Source of the DNA: an uncultured Verrucomicrobiota bacterium
Lineage (GTDB): Bacteria; Verrucomicrobiota; Verrucomicrobiia; Limisphaerales; UBA9464
DNA length: 32,654 nucleotides
Reading direction: 5' to 3'
Assembly (NCBI GenBank): GCA_903835555.1
Contig: CAILNN010000270.1
Location: forward strand, 1 to 32,654
Position numbers and translations under genes: made by a program. The notes beneath the pieces are model-generated. The model ran no database searches and had not been told where the DNA came from. It saw only the letters and a list, made by a program, of their open reading frames with translations. Of the stretch, positions 1 to 8,476 are shown one piece after another. The first letter of the stretch is position 1. Each line of letters opens with the position of its first letter.

Positions 1-375
1 CTTGGTCCATTTGAGGCTCAGGACCCCTGGCCTTGCGCGTTGGGTGTTGGTGGGAATGGACAAAAGGTGGCTCCATTCCACCTAGCGCAGACTTTCTAGT
101 CTGCTATGCGGTTCGTTGTGCGCCTATAGGGGGACCGCCCCAACGGGGCAAACTGCGAAGGCACTGGATAAGGTCCGGGGAAACCGGTCCGAAGAAACTA
201 AAAAACCCTGCAGGGGCGAAATTCGATGCCCCCTGTTTGTCACCCAAACCTTCGGGCATCAAGCCCAAGTGGCTGATATACAACTGACTTTCGCCCCTTT
301 AGCCGACGGACCTCCACCGGCATGTCGACGCTCGCTTCGCTATCTACCGCGCCGGTCTGCGGACCTTTCGATCGC
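1..375. other. Gene-free left edge with hairpins
   Basis: No convincing coding sequence is seen here; the open frames lack recognisable protein character. The stretch carries several perfect inverted repeats: GCAGACT-TTCT-AGTCTGC at 87-104, GCCCC-AAC-GGGGC at 137-149, and a longer stem at 211-235 described separately as a terminator. The first hairpin starts within AGCGCAGAC, which resembles the AGCGCAG hairpin at 12353-12390, so the two may belong to one family of dispersed intergenic repeats. That is an inference from two partial copies. Confidence 0.6.
200..235 (-). terminator. Probable rho-independent terminator of the minus-strand operon
   Basis: Read on the minus strand, CAGGGG (235-230) pairs with CCCCTG (216-211) around a loop of about 13 bases. 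Five bases later comes a run of six T (205-200). It lies about 140 bases past the rhodanese stop codon, the end of the minus-strand operon. The plus-strand side has only TTTGT after the stem, so activity in that direction is less likely. A 10-bp palindrome CCCTGCAGGG (206-215) sits directly before the T run and offers an alternative stem. Confidence 0.5.
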
Positions 376-699
376 TCAATACCGAGGCACGCTCGGATCA
401 ACCTCCAGGCTCCATCGGTCGATTCCACCCGAAAGATTTGCGAGTCGGCTAAATCCGTTTGATGCCATGATTCCAATGGCCATCGCACTTCGTACCCCAT
501 GATGGCAATAGACCACCCATTCGCGGTCGCGAGATGCCTTCACCTCCTCCAGCCGATCCGAAAGTTCTCCAAGCGGAATGGAATGGGCACCCGCGAGACT
601 GGCAAAAGCCACCTCTTCCGGTTCCCGGACATCCAAAAGCAGCGGCGGCTCGCCAGACTTCATACGCTCGGCCAATTGCCTGGGACTGATGATATTCAT
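376..699 (-). CDS. Rhodanese-like domain protein
   Basis: A single-domain rhodanese of 107 residues, the usual length for the stand-alone (GlpE/PspE-like) class. The active-site loop is visible as V-V-Y-C-H-H-G-V-R-S, with the cysteine at residue 65, and the CH2A-type motif LLLDVREPEE lies at about 20-29. Such proteins carry sulfane sulfur as a persulfide on the cysteine and pass it to thiols or cyanide. There is no signal peptide, so it is probably cytoplasmic. It starts 27 bases after the thioredoxin reductase stop and is the last gene of the minus-strand operon. This fits a role in thiol or persulfide metabolism next to a disulfide reductase. The true sulfur acceptor cannot be told from sequence. 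Confidence 0.9.
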   Translation of the reverse strand: MNIISPRQLAERMKSGEPPLLLDVREPEEVAFASLAGAHSIPLGELSDRLEEVKASRDREWVVYCHHGVRSAMAIGIMASNGFSRLANLSGGIDRWSLEVDPSVPRY

Positions 700-726
700 C
701 TTCGATCGTTTACGTGCTCCGCCCTC

Positions 727-1656
727 TTAACCACACAGTCCCGCCAAATACCGCTCGGCTTCAATGGCCGCTGCGCAACCCATCCCGGCAGCGGTGATCG
801 CTTGCCGGTACACCGCATCGGCGCAATCGCCCGCAATGAAAACCCCAGGCGCGGAGGTGGCAGCTCCCCGGGTAGGCAATAAGTAGCCCGCATCATCCAG
901 GGCGATTTGCCCCTTGAAAAGAGACGTATTGGGCACATGCCCAACCGCAACGAAAAGGCCAGCGCAAGGAAGCAGCGATTCTTCCTGAGTCACGATGTTC
1001 TTCAGCCGCACGCCCGTCACTTTACCCGAAGCAACATCCAGCACCTCCGTGACCACCGTGTTCCAGACCGGTTTAATCTTCGGATGGTTCAATACCCGTT
1101 CAGCCATGATCTTCGACGCCCTGAGCGAATCGCGCCGATGAACCAAATACACGGTTGACGCGAAGCGGGTCAGGAAACTGGCTTCTTCACACGCCGAATC
1201 CCCACCGCCCACCACCACCAGCGGCTGATTTCGGAAGACAGGCAATGCCCCATCGCAGGTCGCACAATAGGTGACCCCCTTCTTTTCCAGTTCATGTTCC
1301 CCAAGGACACCCAGGTGCCGATGCCCAGCCCCAGTGGCGATGATCAATGTCTTGGTTTCCACCACCTCGCCATCGACCTGCAGACGAATAGGAGTGGACT
1401 TCAAATCGGCGCTCTCAACCGTGGCAAAGCGAACCTTGGCTCCGAATTTTTCCGCCTGCTGCTGCATCCGCTGCATTAATTCAAAGCCATCAACCCCATC
1501 GGGAAACCCGGGAAAGTTTTCCACGATACTGGTCGTCGTGAGAAGACCCCCGGGCATTGTGCCAGACAATACCAGCGGGTTGAGGTTGGCTCGGGCAGTG
1601 TAAATCGCGGCGGTTAATCCGGCACAACCGGTACCAATGATGACAACGTTTTCCAT
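727..1656 (-). CDS. trxB: Thioredoxin-disulfide reductase
   Basis: A 309-residue flavoprotein that passes electrons from NADPH to thioredoxin in the cytoplasm. The N-terminal FAD fold shows GTGCAG (8-13), the redox-active pair is CATC (131-134) followed by D, and the NADPH fold shows VVVGGGDSACEEA and the HRRDSLRAS phosphate-binding motif. The C-terminal FAD motif GVFIAGDCAD is present. Length and order match the low-molecular-weight bacterial class. The start is supported by GGAGAGG about five bases upstream of the ATG. It follows the sugar-phosphate transferase by 44 bases and precedes the rhodanese by 27 bases, so it is probably co-transcribed with both. Confidence 0.96.
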   Translation of the reverse strand: MENVVIIGTGCAGLTAAIYTARANLNPLVLSGTMPGGLLTTTSIVENFPGFPDGVDGFELMQRMQQQAEKFGAKVRFATVESADLKSTPIRLQVDGEVVETKTLIIATGAGHRHLGVLGEHELEKKGVTYCATCDGALPVFRNQPLVVVGGGDSACEEASFLTRFASTVYLVHRRDSLRASKIMAERVLNHPKIKPVWNTVVTEVLDVASGKVTGVRLKNIVTQEESLLPCAGLFVAVGHVPNTSLFKGQIALDDAGYLLPTRGAATSAPGVFIAGDCADAVYRQAITAAGMGCAAAIEAERYLAGLCG

Positions 1657-1700
1657 GTCGACCTCTCCAGCCTAGTTCCTTTGGCGAAATTGTCGACGCC

Positions 1701-2684
1701 CTACAGAATCAACAGCGAAACCGAACCCAAAATCATCCCGGCCAACCAAAGCACCAAAACCGCCTGCACTTTAGACAAGCCCAATCGGACCAATCGATGC
1801 GAAAAATGATTGGTGTCGCCGATCCAAAACGGCTTGCCCCGCAGGGTCCGATGCCAAACCACGCTGGCTAAATCCAATAATGGAACCGAGAGAACCAACA
1901 ACGGACTGAGCACCGCCCACGGATTTCCCGGATGCTTGTAGGAATAGAAATGGGGTAAGATGGCCAAAACCGCCAGCCAGTAACCGACCAAATGGCTGCC
2001 GGCATCCCCGAGGAACACGGTCGCTTTGGGAAAGTTATACGGCAGGAAGCCCGCCACCGCTCCCGTGAAAAGCCCTGCCAGCGATGCAACCAAATACTGT
2101 TCATGAATCGCCGCCAGAATCCCGAACCATCCAGCCCCCAAAATAGCCAGCCCTCCACAGAGGCCGTTCATGTTGTCGGTGAAATTGAAGGCGTTCGTGA
2201 CGGTCAATATCCAAAGGATGGTGATCCCATGGCTGAATAAAATGCTGGGAACAAACAAGGTCACCCGGACACCCGATATCGAAACCAAGGCCGCTATCAA
2301 AAACTGACCGGCAAATTTTCGCGCCGGGGAAAGTTCCTGGCGATCATCAAGCCAACCCAACAGCAACATCCCCATCGCCCCGAAAAGAACCGAACCGAGC
2401 TGGAAGGCCCTCTTTTCAAAACCATAGTCTAACTTATCAAGGACTTGGGTCGGCAAGCCCTTGGCGGCAATCGCCCCTATCCCCAACAACAACACCAGGG
2501 CCATTCCCGTGAAGACCGCCAAACCACCAGCCAAAGGCACGGGTGTGTGATGGATTTTTCGATGCCCAGGATCATCAACCAAACCATGCCGGATGCTCCA
2601 TCCCCTCCACCACGGAACCGAGACAGCACTTACCCCGGCGGAAGCGATAAAGACCACTGCATAGAAGGCGATAGGAAAAGTCAT
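1701..2684 (-). CDS. WecA/MraY-family undecaprenyl-phosphate sugar-phosphate transferase
   Basis: A polytopic membrane protein of 327 residues in the glycosyltransferase-4 (MraY/WecA) family. It would transfer an N-acetylhexosamine-1-phosphate from a UDP-sugar to undecaprenyl phosphate, the first step of many surface glycans. Family motifs are in order: DDPGHRKIHHTPVPLAGG (37-54), LDD (112-114), NAFNFTDNMNGL (164-175), FLGDAGSH (224-231) and the cytoplasmic histidine loop GDTNHFSHR. The first half of the HH loop and the DNMNGL motif favour the WecA/TagO side over MraY. It begins 3 bases after the upstream glycosyltransferase stop, which argues for coupled expression. The sugar substrate is unknown. 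Confidence 0.9.
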   Translation of the reverse strand: MTFPIAFYAVVFIASAGVSAVSVPWWRGWSIRHGLVDDPGHRKIHHTPVPLAGGLAVFTGMALVLLLGIGAIAAKGLPTQVLDKLDYGFEKRAFQLGSVLFGAMGMLLLGWLDDRQELSPARKFAGQFLIAALVSISGVRVTLFVPSILFSHGITILWILTVTNAFNFTDNMNGLCGGLAILGAGWFGILAAIHEQYLVASLAGLFTGAVAGFLPYNFPKATVFLGDAGSHLVGYWLAVLAILPHFYSYKHPGNPWAVLSPLLVLSVPLLDLASVVWHRTLRGKPFWIGDTNHFSHRLVRLGLSKVQAVLVLWLAGMILGSVSLLIL

Positions 2685-2687
2685 GTT

Positions 2688-3863
2688 TCAACCGTCATTC
2701 TGGCCCAGACGCTGCGCCGTTAATCGCCGATACAGGTCATATTGGTCGCTGACCAAGCGCTCCGCCGTGAAGCGATCGCGAACCCATTCGCGTCCATTTT
2801 CCCCCAAGTGCCGACCCATCGCCGTGTCCCGTGCCAGCGTCGTGAGGGCGTCAATCAGCCCCTTTTGGTCTCCAGGAGCGATAAGGAAACCGGTTTCCCC
2901 TGAACGGCAAGCCTCGCCGGCCCCGTCGCAGTCAAATGCCACCACCGGTTTCCCCGCCGCCATCGCTTGCGGCAGCGCGCGGGGAAGGCCCTCCCGTCGG
3001 CTTAAATGAGCGAGGCAATCCATCAATCCTATCCACGACGGTACCTCGCTCGGTGGTACCAATCCTGCGAGAATAAAATGGTCTTGAAGACCCGATGCCC
3101 GAATACGGTTGAGGAGGCGCTGTCGCCACGGTCCATCTCCGATCCACAAAAATCGAATGTTGGGGATACGCCGCACCAACTCCGGCGCGGCATCAATGAG
3201 GTCATCATGCCCCTTCAGAGCAAAGAGTCGGGCTATTGTTCCAACGACAAAATGCTCCGGCTTAAGTCCCAGCGAGTTCGCTTTGCCTTCATCCCGTCGG
3301 GCCTCTAGAAACGGGCGTAGATCAAAGCCGCTATAGACCCGGGTATATTGCTCAGGATGCCCAATTCCCGCTGCGAGGTATTGCTGGCGCATGGCGTCGG
3401 CAACCACGACAAAATGGTCGGTCATTTTCCCGGCCCACCGTTCGGCATTCTTGAAAAGGAGATTGGGCAACGGTCCCTGAAAGTGACCAAAGCTGGGACC
3501 GTGAATCCCATGGATCACGATTGAAACACGGGCGCGGCGCGCGGCCACCCTTCCAAGGATTCCCGCTTTTCCGCTATGGGTATGAACTATGTCGGGGCGT
3601 TCTCTTCGAAATAGGGACGTCAACTGCCCAATCGCTCTTAGCTCTCGGATGGGGCGCACGGGGCGCACCAATGAGGGTATGCGAATCAAACATCCGGGGT
3701 AGGGGTCCAGAAGGCCCTCCAAGCTTCCTTCCGAACCATGAGTTGGACCGCTTAGCAGCCGGACCTCCATATTCGGGCGAACCAGCAAGCCCAGCACCGT
3801 CGAGAGCGTGTTTTCTTGGGCACCTCCGACGATGAGGCGGGTGATGACATGATGGACCCGCAT
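2688..3863 (-). CDS. GT4-type glycosyltransferase
   Basis: A 391-residue GT-B fold glycosyltransferase. The N-terminal acceptor domain opens with MRVHHVITRLIVGGAQENT (the GGAQ loop) and has DIVHTHSGKAGILGR (91-105); the C-terminal donor domain contains GDGPWRQRL and the sequence REGLPRALPQAMAAGKPVVA. In the classic EX7E nucleotide-sugar motif the second glutamate is replaced here by glutamine (E-G-L-P-R-A-L-P-Q). The family retains activity with variation at this place, but it is worth noting. It lies between the membrane-TPR protein and the WecA-like gene, so it probably extends the lipid-linked sugar. Donor and acceptor are unknown. Confidence 0.9.
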   Translation of the reverse strand: MRVHHVITRLIVGGAQENTLSTVLGLLVRPNMEVRLLSGPTHGSEGSLEGLLDPYPGCLIRIPSLVRPVRPIRELRAIGQLTSLFRRERPDIVHTHSGKAGILGRVAARRARVSIVIHGIHGPSFGHFQGPLPNLLFKNAERWAGKMTDHFVVVADAMRQQYLAAGIGHPEQYTRVYSGFDLRPFLEARRDEGKANSLGLKPEHFVVGTIARLFALKGHDDLIDAAPELVRRIPNIRFLWIGDGPWRQRLLNRIRASGLQDHFILAGLVPPSEVPSWIGLMDCLAHLSRREGLPRALPQAMAAGKPVVAFDCDGAGEACRSGETGFLIAPGDQKGLIDALTTLARDTAMGRHLGENGREWVRDRFTAERLVSDQYDLYRRLTAQRLGQNDG

Positions 3864-3910
3864 GGAAGAAACTCAAAAACCGTGAACATCCTGGGCACTG
3901 ACCAGCGGGA

Positions 3911-6733
3911 TTACCCTTTTTTCCGAAGTTGCCGGACTTTTTCCAAAATGTTGGTGTACTGTGGCGATTCGTGAGGGGCGGCCGCGAGGAAGGCATCCCA
4001 ATGGGTGAGAGCTCCTGCAGGGTCATTCTCTTGCTCCAGGACTTGGGCAACTCCGGCATGATAGACATAGTTATTCGGAGTCCGTTCCAGCAGGCGTTCA
4101 AAATCCCGCCTGGCAAGGTCAAATTTCTTCAATTGGAGGTTTGCCATGGCTCGGTTGGCTCGCGCGGTTTCCAATTCCGGGTTCCGCGATAATAGGGTAT
4201 CTAACAAGGGAACGGCCTCTTGGTATTTTGTCTCCAGCATCAATCCCATGGCGCGGCGGAGAACCGGTTTCGAATCGGTGGGGTCAAGATGCTCCCAAGC
4301 CCCCAATATCGGAGCCAGCTTGGAAAGCTTTCGATGATCCAAGTAAAAGCTACTGAGCAAATCCAGCGGCGTTATTTCGTTGGGGAGCTTTCGGACGGCC
4401 TCTTGCAGCGTAGTCTCCAATTCATCGGTGCGCCCAAGCTGCGAAAGGATTCCCGCGCGGAATCGGACGATCGATAGCCGTTCTTCTGTTTTGAGATCTG
4501 GTCGATTTTCTATGGTTGCAATCTCCGCCAATGCCTTCTGGGGAAATCCCCGATTTAGCCAGATCGCGATGCAGGCAAGAGACGCGCGCGTCAAATTGGG
4601 ATCCAGCTCCCTCGCGCGCAGAAAACAGGCTGTGGCAGCCTTCATACAAGGCGGATCGGAAAGCATCAGATCTCGTCCGATAGAGACCAATGCTTCAGGC
4701 TCTTCGATCGATCCGGATCGAACATAAAGGGCGCTCGGTGAATAACCCTCCATCAGGCGGCGAGCGGAGGGCCCGACCGGTCGACCGGCAGCCAAATCGG
4801 TATTGGCCAGAAGATTGACATCGGCAATGACATTATTGGCGTCCCAGTCACGTGCCATTTCAAACAGATGCCGGGCGGCAGAATAATCTTTGGCACTCTG
4901 CAATGCTGCACCAACGGAGTTTGCCATTCGCGACAGAAGTTGGGAGGCAACTTGGGCCGTGATACTGTCGGGCGCACTGTTCGGATTGAGTTCCCGGTAC
5001 GCGTCCCGTCGTCGGTCCCAATCGGCAACGACCTCCGCTACTTGATCCGGTCGAATAACGAAGCCTGACAGACCTTCCGATGCAGCTACTCTCGCGCGAA
5101 CGCTGAGCGCCAACGGTTCCTGTCGAACCCCTTCCGTCAAGAAGTCAACTCCAATATACGTCATGTAGGCGCGGTCCTCCCGAACAGCCCGATACCAGAG
5201 ACTGAGAAACTCGAAGGCGATATTGGTTCGGGCATCGGCGATTCGTCGTAATTCGGGCCATGCCGATCCTGCCGATGAGTCGGCCAAATGCCGGCGATAG
5301 ATTATTTCCGGCATCTTGGGCGTCAGAATGTAGAGATTTGGCTTTGATGCGGAACCGATCGGCTCAGTCGCCAGCAGCAGTTCGTGCATGAGATAATCAG
5401 AACTGAGGACGACGGATCCCTCCGAGGGCAGCTTCTCTCGAAGTCCACTGGCTAAGTGTTGTAGATAAGGCTGGTTTTCTGAACGCACGGCCGCCCAGTT
5501 CTTTGCAATCAGCGCGAAGGGGGTTCCGACGGCGAGAAACAGGCACACCGCCCAACCCACCCTCCCCAGGAAACCAGATACCGTCCCTGGATTTTCCCAG
5601 TTTCGGGTCGGTCGTAATCCGCCCACAAGGATGAAGTATCCCGCGAAATAGGCGGTCGCCAGCGCACTGCAAAAATGGAAGGTCAAAAGCGGCACGGTTA
5701 CCCCACCGGCCGAAGGGTCGAGATAAACCATTTGCCGTGGACCGAACGGAAGGTCTAGTGCCGTGACGAGGCCCAGGACCAATCCGGCCAACTGTAACAT
5801 CGCGACGGCGATGATCGTCGTGATTCTCTCAATGGGTGTCCGGCTGGAACCCTCCCAACGAATTCCGAACATGACCATCGGGAGTAAATTGACCAACGCC
5901 AGCAGGAGAATCCGCCCTCGCGGGATTCCAAATAAAACGGACCTCTGGTAAATCAACTGAGCATGAAGCCCCTGGCTCCAGGAAATGGATGATCCCGTTT
6001 GAATCCGACCGATAATTGGAGCGACTAGGTAAAGGAGAAATCCCACCAGTCCCAGTCCAATCAGGCGCCCCAAAAAGCTCAGGTCGAAAATATCTTTTCC
6101 TCGCATCCAAATGATGGCCACCCCAAACAAGGGGGCGAAACCATACATCGCCCAGTTATCGACTGCCGCGAGTCCGTACACAATGGAGAATCGCCAAAAC
6201 CACTTGTCCTGCCTATCCGCCCGGTATTCCAGAAGACATCGGATGCACCAGGCAAACGCCATCAAATCCCATACCTCTCCCGTTTGAGCTGTCGCATGCT
6301 CCCAAAACGTCCGCTGCAATCCCAGCAGACTCACGGCCAGTATCGGCGGGACCCAAACCCAACGGCCCAGGGCATCGGACTCTCCGCTAGGAAGCCTAAG
6401 CCGTTCTTCCCGGGTGCGGTCGTGCGGCAAGAGGTAGGCACACCGTCCCAGCAAGACTAAGACCCCTGTACCCATGAGTGCCGCCATGGTGTTTGCTACC
6501 TTGGGTAATGCGGAAAGCGGGAGCCAGCGAACAAAACCAGTGACCAGGGCAAAACCAGGTTTTTGGTAAACCCATGAGCCATCCAGCCCGCCCATGTCCC
6601 CAGTTACCGCTAAAGAGGCGACGCTGTACCAAGGATGACGGGTCACGAGGTAAAGCGCGAGGAATGGCAAAGCAAGGAGCCACGGCAAATACTTGCTGAC
6701 TGTCGTCCGCAGTGGCGGAACGGTTGTATCCAT
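3911..6733 (-). CDS. Large membrane protein with C-terminal TPR repeats (DUF2723-like)
   Basis: This 940-residue protein is the first gene of the minus-strand operon. About the first 420 residues are a polytopic membrane domain with many hydrophobic segments (first at about 15-30). The motif TFWEHATAQTGEVWDLMAFAW matches the pattern of the DUF2723 membrane family, related to protein O-mannosyltransferases of the GT-C fold. After the last membrane segment (near GWAVCLFLAVGTPFALIA) comes a soluble region, and the C-terminal half contains tetratricopeptide-like repeats, clearest at KAATACFLRARELDPN, EAVPLLDTLLSRNPE and LARRDFERLLERTPN. The neighbours are glycan genes, so a role in transferring or exporting sugars is likely. 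No clear ribosome-binding site precedes the ATG. The family call rests on pattern recognition. Confidence 0.7.
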   Translation of the reverse strand: MDTTVPPLRTTVSKYLPWLLALPFLALYLVTRHPWYSVASLAVTGDMGGLDGSWVYQKPGFALVTGFVRWLPLSALPKVANTMAALMGTGVLVLLGRCAYLLPHDRTREERLRLPSGESDALGRWVWVPPILAVSLLGLQRTFWEHATAQTGEVWDLMAFAWCIRCLLEYRADRQDKWFWRFSIVYGLAAVDNWAMYGFAPLFGVAIIWMRGKDIFDLSFLGRLIGLGLVGFLLYLVAPIIGRIQTGSSISWSQGLHAQLIYQRSVLFGIPRGRILLLALVNLLPMVMFGIRWEGSSRTPIERITTIIAVAMLQLAGLVLGLVTALDLPFGPRQMVYLDPSAGGVTVPLLTFHFCSALATAYFAGYFILVGGLRPTRNWENPGTVSGFLGRVGWAVCLFLAVGTPFALIAKNWAAVRSENQPYLQHLASGLREKLPSEGSVVLSSDYLMHELLLATEPIGSASKPNLYILTPKMPEIIYRRHLADSSAGSAWPELRRIADARTNIAFEFLSLWYRAVREDRAYMTYIGVDFLTEGVRQEPLALSVRARVAASEGLSGFVIRPDQVAEVVADWDRRRDAYRELNPNSAPDSITAQVASQLLSRMANSVGAALQSAKDYSAARHLFEMARDWDANNVIADVNLLANTDLAAGRPVGPSARRLMEGYSPSALYVRSGSIEEPEALVSIGRDLMLSDPPCMKAATACFLRARELDPNLTRASLACIAIWLNRGFPQKALAEIATIENRPDLKTEERLSIVRFRAGILSQLGRTDELETTLQEAVRKLPNEITPLDLLSSFYLDHRKLSKLAPILGAWEHLDPTDSKPVLRRAMGLMLETKYQEAVPLLDTLLSRNPELETARANRAMANLQLKKFDLARRDFERLLERTPNNYVYHAGVAQVLEQENDPAGALTHWDAFLAAAPHESPQYTNILEKVRQLRKKG

Positions 6734-6855
6734 AGATTGAATGCGGGGAAGGTGAGGAGGTGTATCCCGGGTGGCAAAGGAAATTCGCCATCAAGGCGAT
6801 GCCAAAAAATGTTTCCTCCCCTGTTCTGATACCCGATGCTTTCCGTTCACGGATT

Positions 6856-7734
6856 ATGTACAGAGGAACTTATACGGCGATCGTTACGCCATTTCGAGAC
6901 GGTCAAGTAGATAAACCAGCCTTGGAACGCTTGGTGGAGGACCAAATCGCCGGAGGAGTGGATGGGTTGGTTCCTGTGGGAACGACCGGAGAGTCGCCCA
7001 CCCTGAGTGTAGAGGAGCATCTCCAAGTGATTGAATGGACCGTCCGATTCGCTCGCGGAAGAGTCAAGGTCATGGGGGGCACCGGCGCTAATTCAACCCG
7101 GGAAGCCATCGAATTGACGGAAAAGGCAGCCGATCTCGGCGTTGATGCCTCGCTCCAAGTCGCTCCGTACTACAATCGCCCGACACAGGAGGGGCTGTTT
7201 CAGCATTATCGCGCCATTGCCCAGGCAACGTCTCTGCCCATCTACCTCTATAATGTTCCCGGCCGCTCCGGCGTAGAAATCGGTGTGGAAACCACCCGCC
7301 GCTTGGCGGAAGCCTGTCCGACCATCCTGGGCATCAAGGAAGCCGGCGGTAGCGCCGACCGCGTGACCCAACTCCGGGCGGCTTGCGGTCCCCGATTCCA
7401 AATCATCAGTGGTGACGATGTCCTCACGGTCCCGTTTATGGCCCTTGGTGCTGTGGGAGTCATCAGCGTGGCTTCCAATGTCGTTCCATCCGAGGTGGTT
7501 CGCTTGGTAAATGCGGCTGCGGACGGAAATTTTTCTCAAGCGCGCGACCGGCATTATCGCCTCTTACCCCTCTTCCGAGCTTTGTTCCTGGAAAGCAATC
7601 CCGCTCCGGCCAAAGCCGCATTGGCGATGCTCGGTCGAATGGATGGGGAACTTCGCCTTCCCTTGGTTCCGATTACGTCGCCCACCCACGAAGCCCTGCG
7701 CCTTGCGTTGGCGGGACTGGGACTACTGAGTTAA
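6856..7734 (+). CDS. dapA: 4-hydroxy-tetrahydrodipicolinate synthase
   Basis: DapA condenses pyruvate with aspartate semialdehyde, the first committed step to diaminopimelate and lysine. With the start at this ATG the protein has 292 residues, the usual length, and the key residues fall at almost the Escherichia coli numbers: T43-T44 in GTTGES, Y132 in YNVPGR and the Schiff-base lysine K161 in GIKEAGG. The frame stays open upstream to a GTG at 6760, but those extra 32 residues have no family counterpart and the MYRGTYTAIVTPF start is canonical. dapB follows after 7 bases. The gene is divergent from the membrane-TPR gene across 122 bases. Confidence 0.96.
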   Translation: MYRGTYTAIVTPFRDGQVDKPALERLVEDQIAGGVDGLVPVGTTGESPTLSVEEHLQVIEWTVRFARGRVKVMGGTGANSTREAIELTEKAADLGVDASLQVAPYYNRPTQEGLFQHYRAIAQATSLPIYLYNVPGRSGVEIGVETTRRLAEACPTILGIKEAGGSADRVTQLRAACGPRFQIISGDDVLTVPFMALGAVGVISVASNVVPSEVVRLVNAAADGNFSQARDRHYRLLPLFRALFLESNPAPAKAALAMLGRMDGELRLPLVPITSPTHEALRLALAGLGLLS

Positions 7735-7741
7735 TTGGCCT

Positions 7742-8476
7742 ATGACTCGTATCATTATCAATGGAGCCCGAGGCCAGATGGGACAGGCCCTGCTCCAATC
7801 TGCGGCACGCCATCCCGATTTAAATGTCGTGGGTGCCATTGACGTCGGCGATTCGTTGGCCAGTTGCATCGACTCAGCGGACGTCGTCATTGATTTCAGT
7901 GCGCACGAAGCCTCCGTGCCGGTCGCGGAAACCTGCGCTCGCGCTCTTAAGCCACTGGTCCTTGGCACCACTGGGCACAACGACCACGAAAAGAGACAAC
8001 TGGCGAACCTCATTGCCCCAATTCCAGTCGTTTGGGCCTCCAACTATTCGACAGGAGTTAACACGCTGTTCTGGCTTACTCGTAAGGCGGCCGAAATTCT
8101 CGGACCAGGATTTGACCTGGAAGTCGTTGAAATGCACCACCGGCTAAAGCGCGACGCTCCCAGCGGAACTGCCGCCACGCTCCTCGAAATCCTCGGCGAA
8201 GTTCGGGAGATCGAGCTTCAAAAGGAACTGAGGCACGGTCGAGTCGGCGTCCCCGGCCCCAGAACACCCTCCGAAATCGGCATCCACGCCCTCCGGGGCG
8301 GCGATGTAGTCGGGGACCATACGGTCATCTTTGCCGCCGCCGGCGAGCGGGTTGAACTGACCCATAAAGCGTCCAGTCGATCCACGTTTGCCGAGGGAGC
8401 TCTGCGCGCCGCCAGATGGGTTGTGGGGCGCACTCCCGGTCGCTACGATATGCAGGATGTGCTCGGACTCCGCTGA
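7742..8476 (+). CDS. dapB: 4-hydroxy-tetrahydrodipicolinate reductase
   Basis: A 244-residue reductase that follows DapA in the diaminopimelate pathway, using NAD(P)H. The nucleotide-binding loop GARGQMG is at 8-14, GTTGH at 75-79, and the signature EMHHRLKRDAPSGTA at 130-144 includes the catalytic H132-H133 and K136. The C-terminal VELTHKASSRSTFAEGALRAARW region is also typical. It is 7 bases behind dapA and overlaps the proposed folK start by 20 bases, so the three genes look like one operon. It is slightly shorter than the E. coli enzyme, as in many other bacteria. Confidence 0.96.
   Translation: MTRIIINGARGQMGQALLQSAARHPDLNVVGAIDVGDSLASCIDSADVVIDFSAHEASVPVAETCARALKPLVLGTTGHNDHEKRQLANLIAPIPVVWASNYSTGVNTLFWLTRKAAEILGPGFDLEVVEMHHRLKRDAPSGTAATLLEILGEVREIELQKELRHGRVGVPGPRTPSEIGIHALRGGDVVGDHTVIFAAAGERVELTHKASSRSTFAEGALRAARWVVGRTPGRYDMQDVLGLR

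Noticed and set aside
33-502. Plus-strand open frames at the left edge
   Set aside because: They overlap hairpins and the rhodanese gene and their translations are rich in P, R and W in no ordered way.
6760-6855. Upstream extension of dapA from a GTG
   Set aside because: The 32 extra residues have no counterpart in DapA, while the ATG at 6856 gives the canonical N-terminus and residue numbering.
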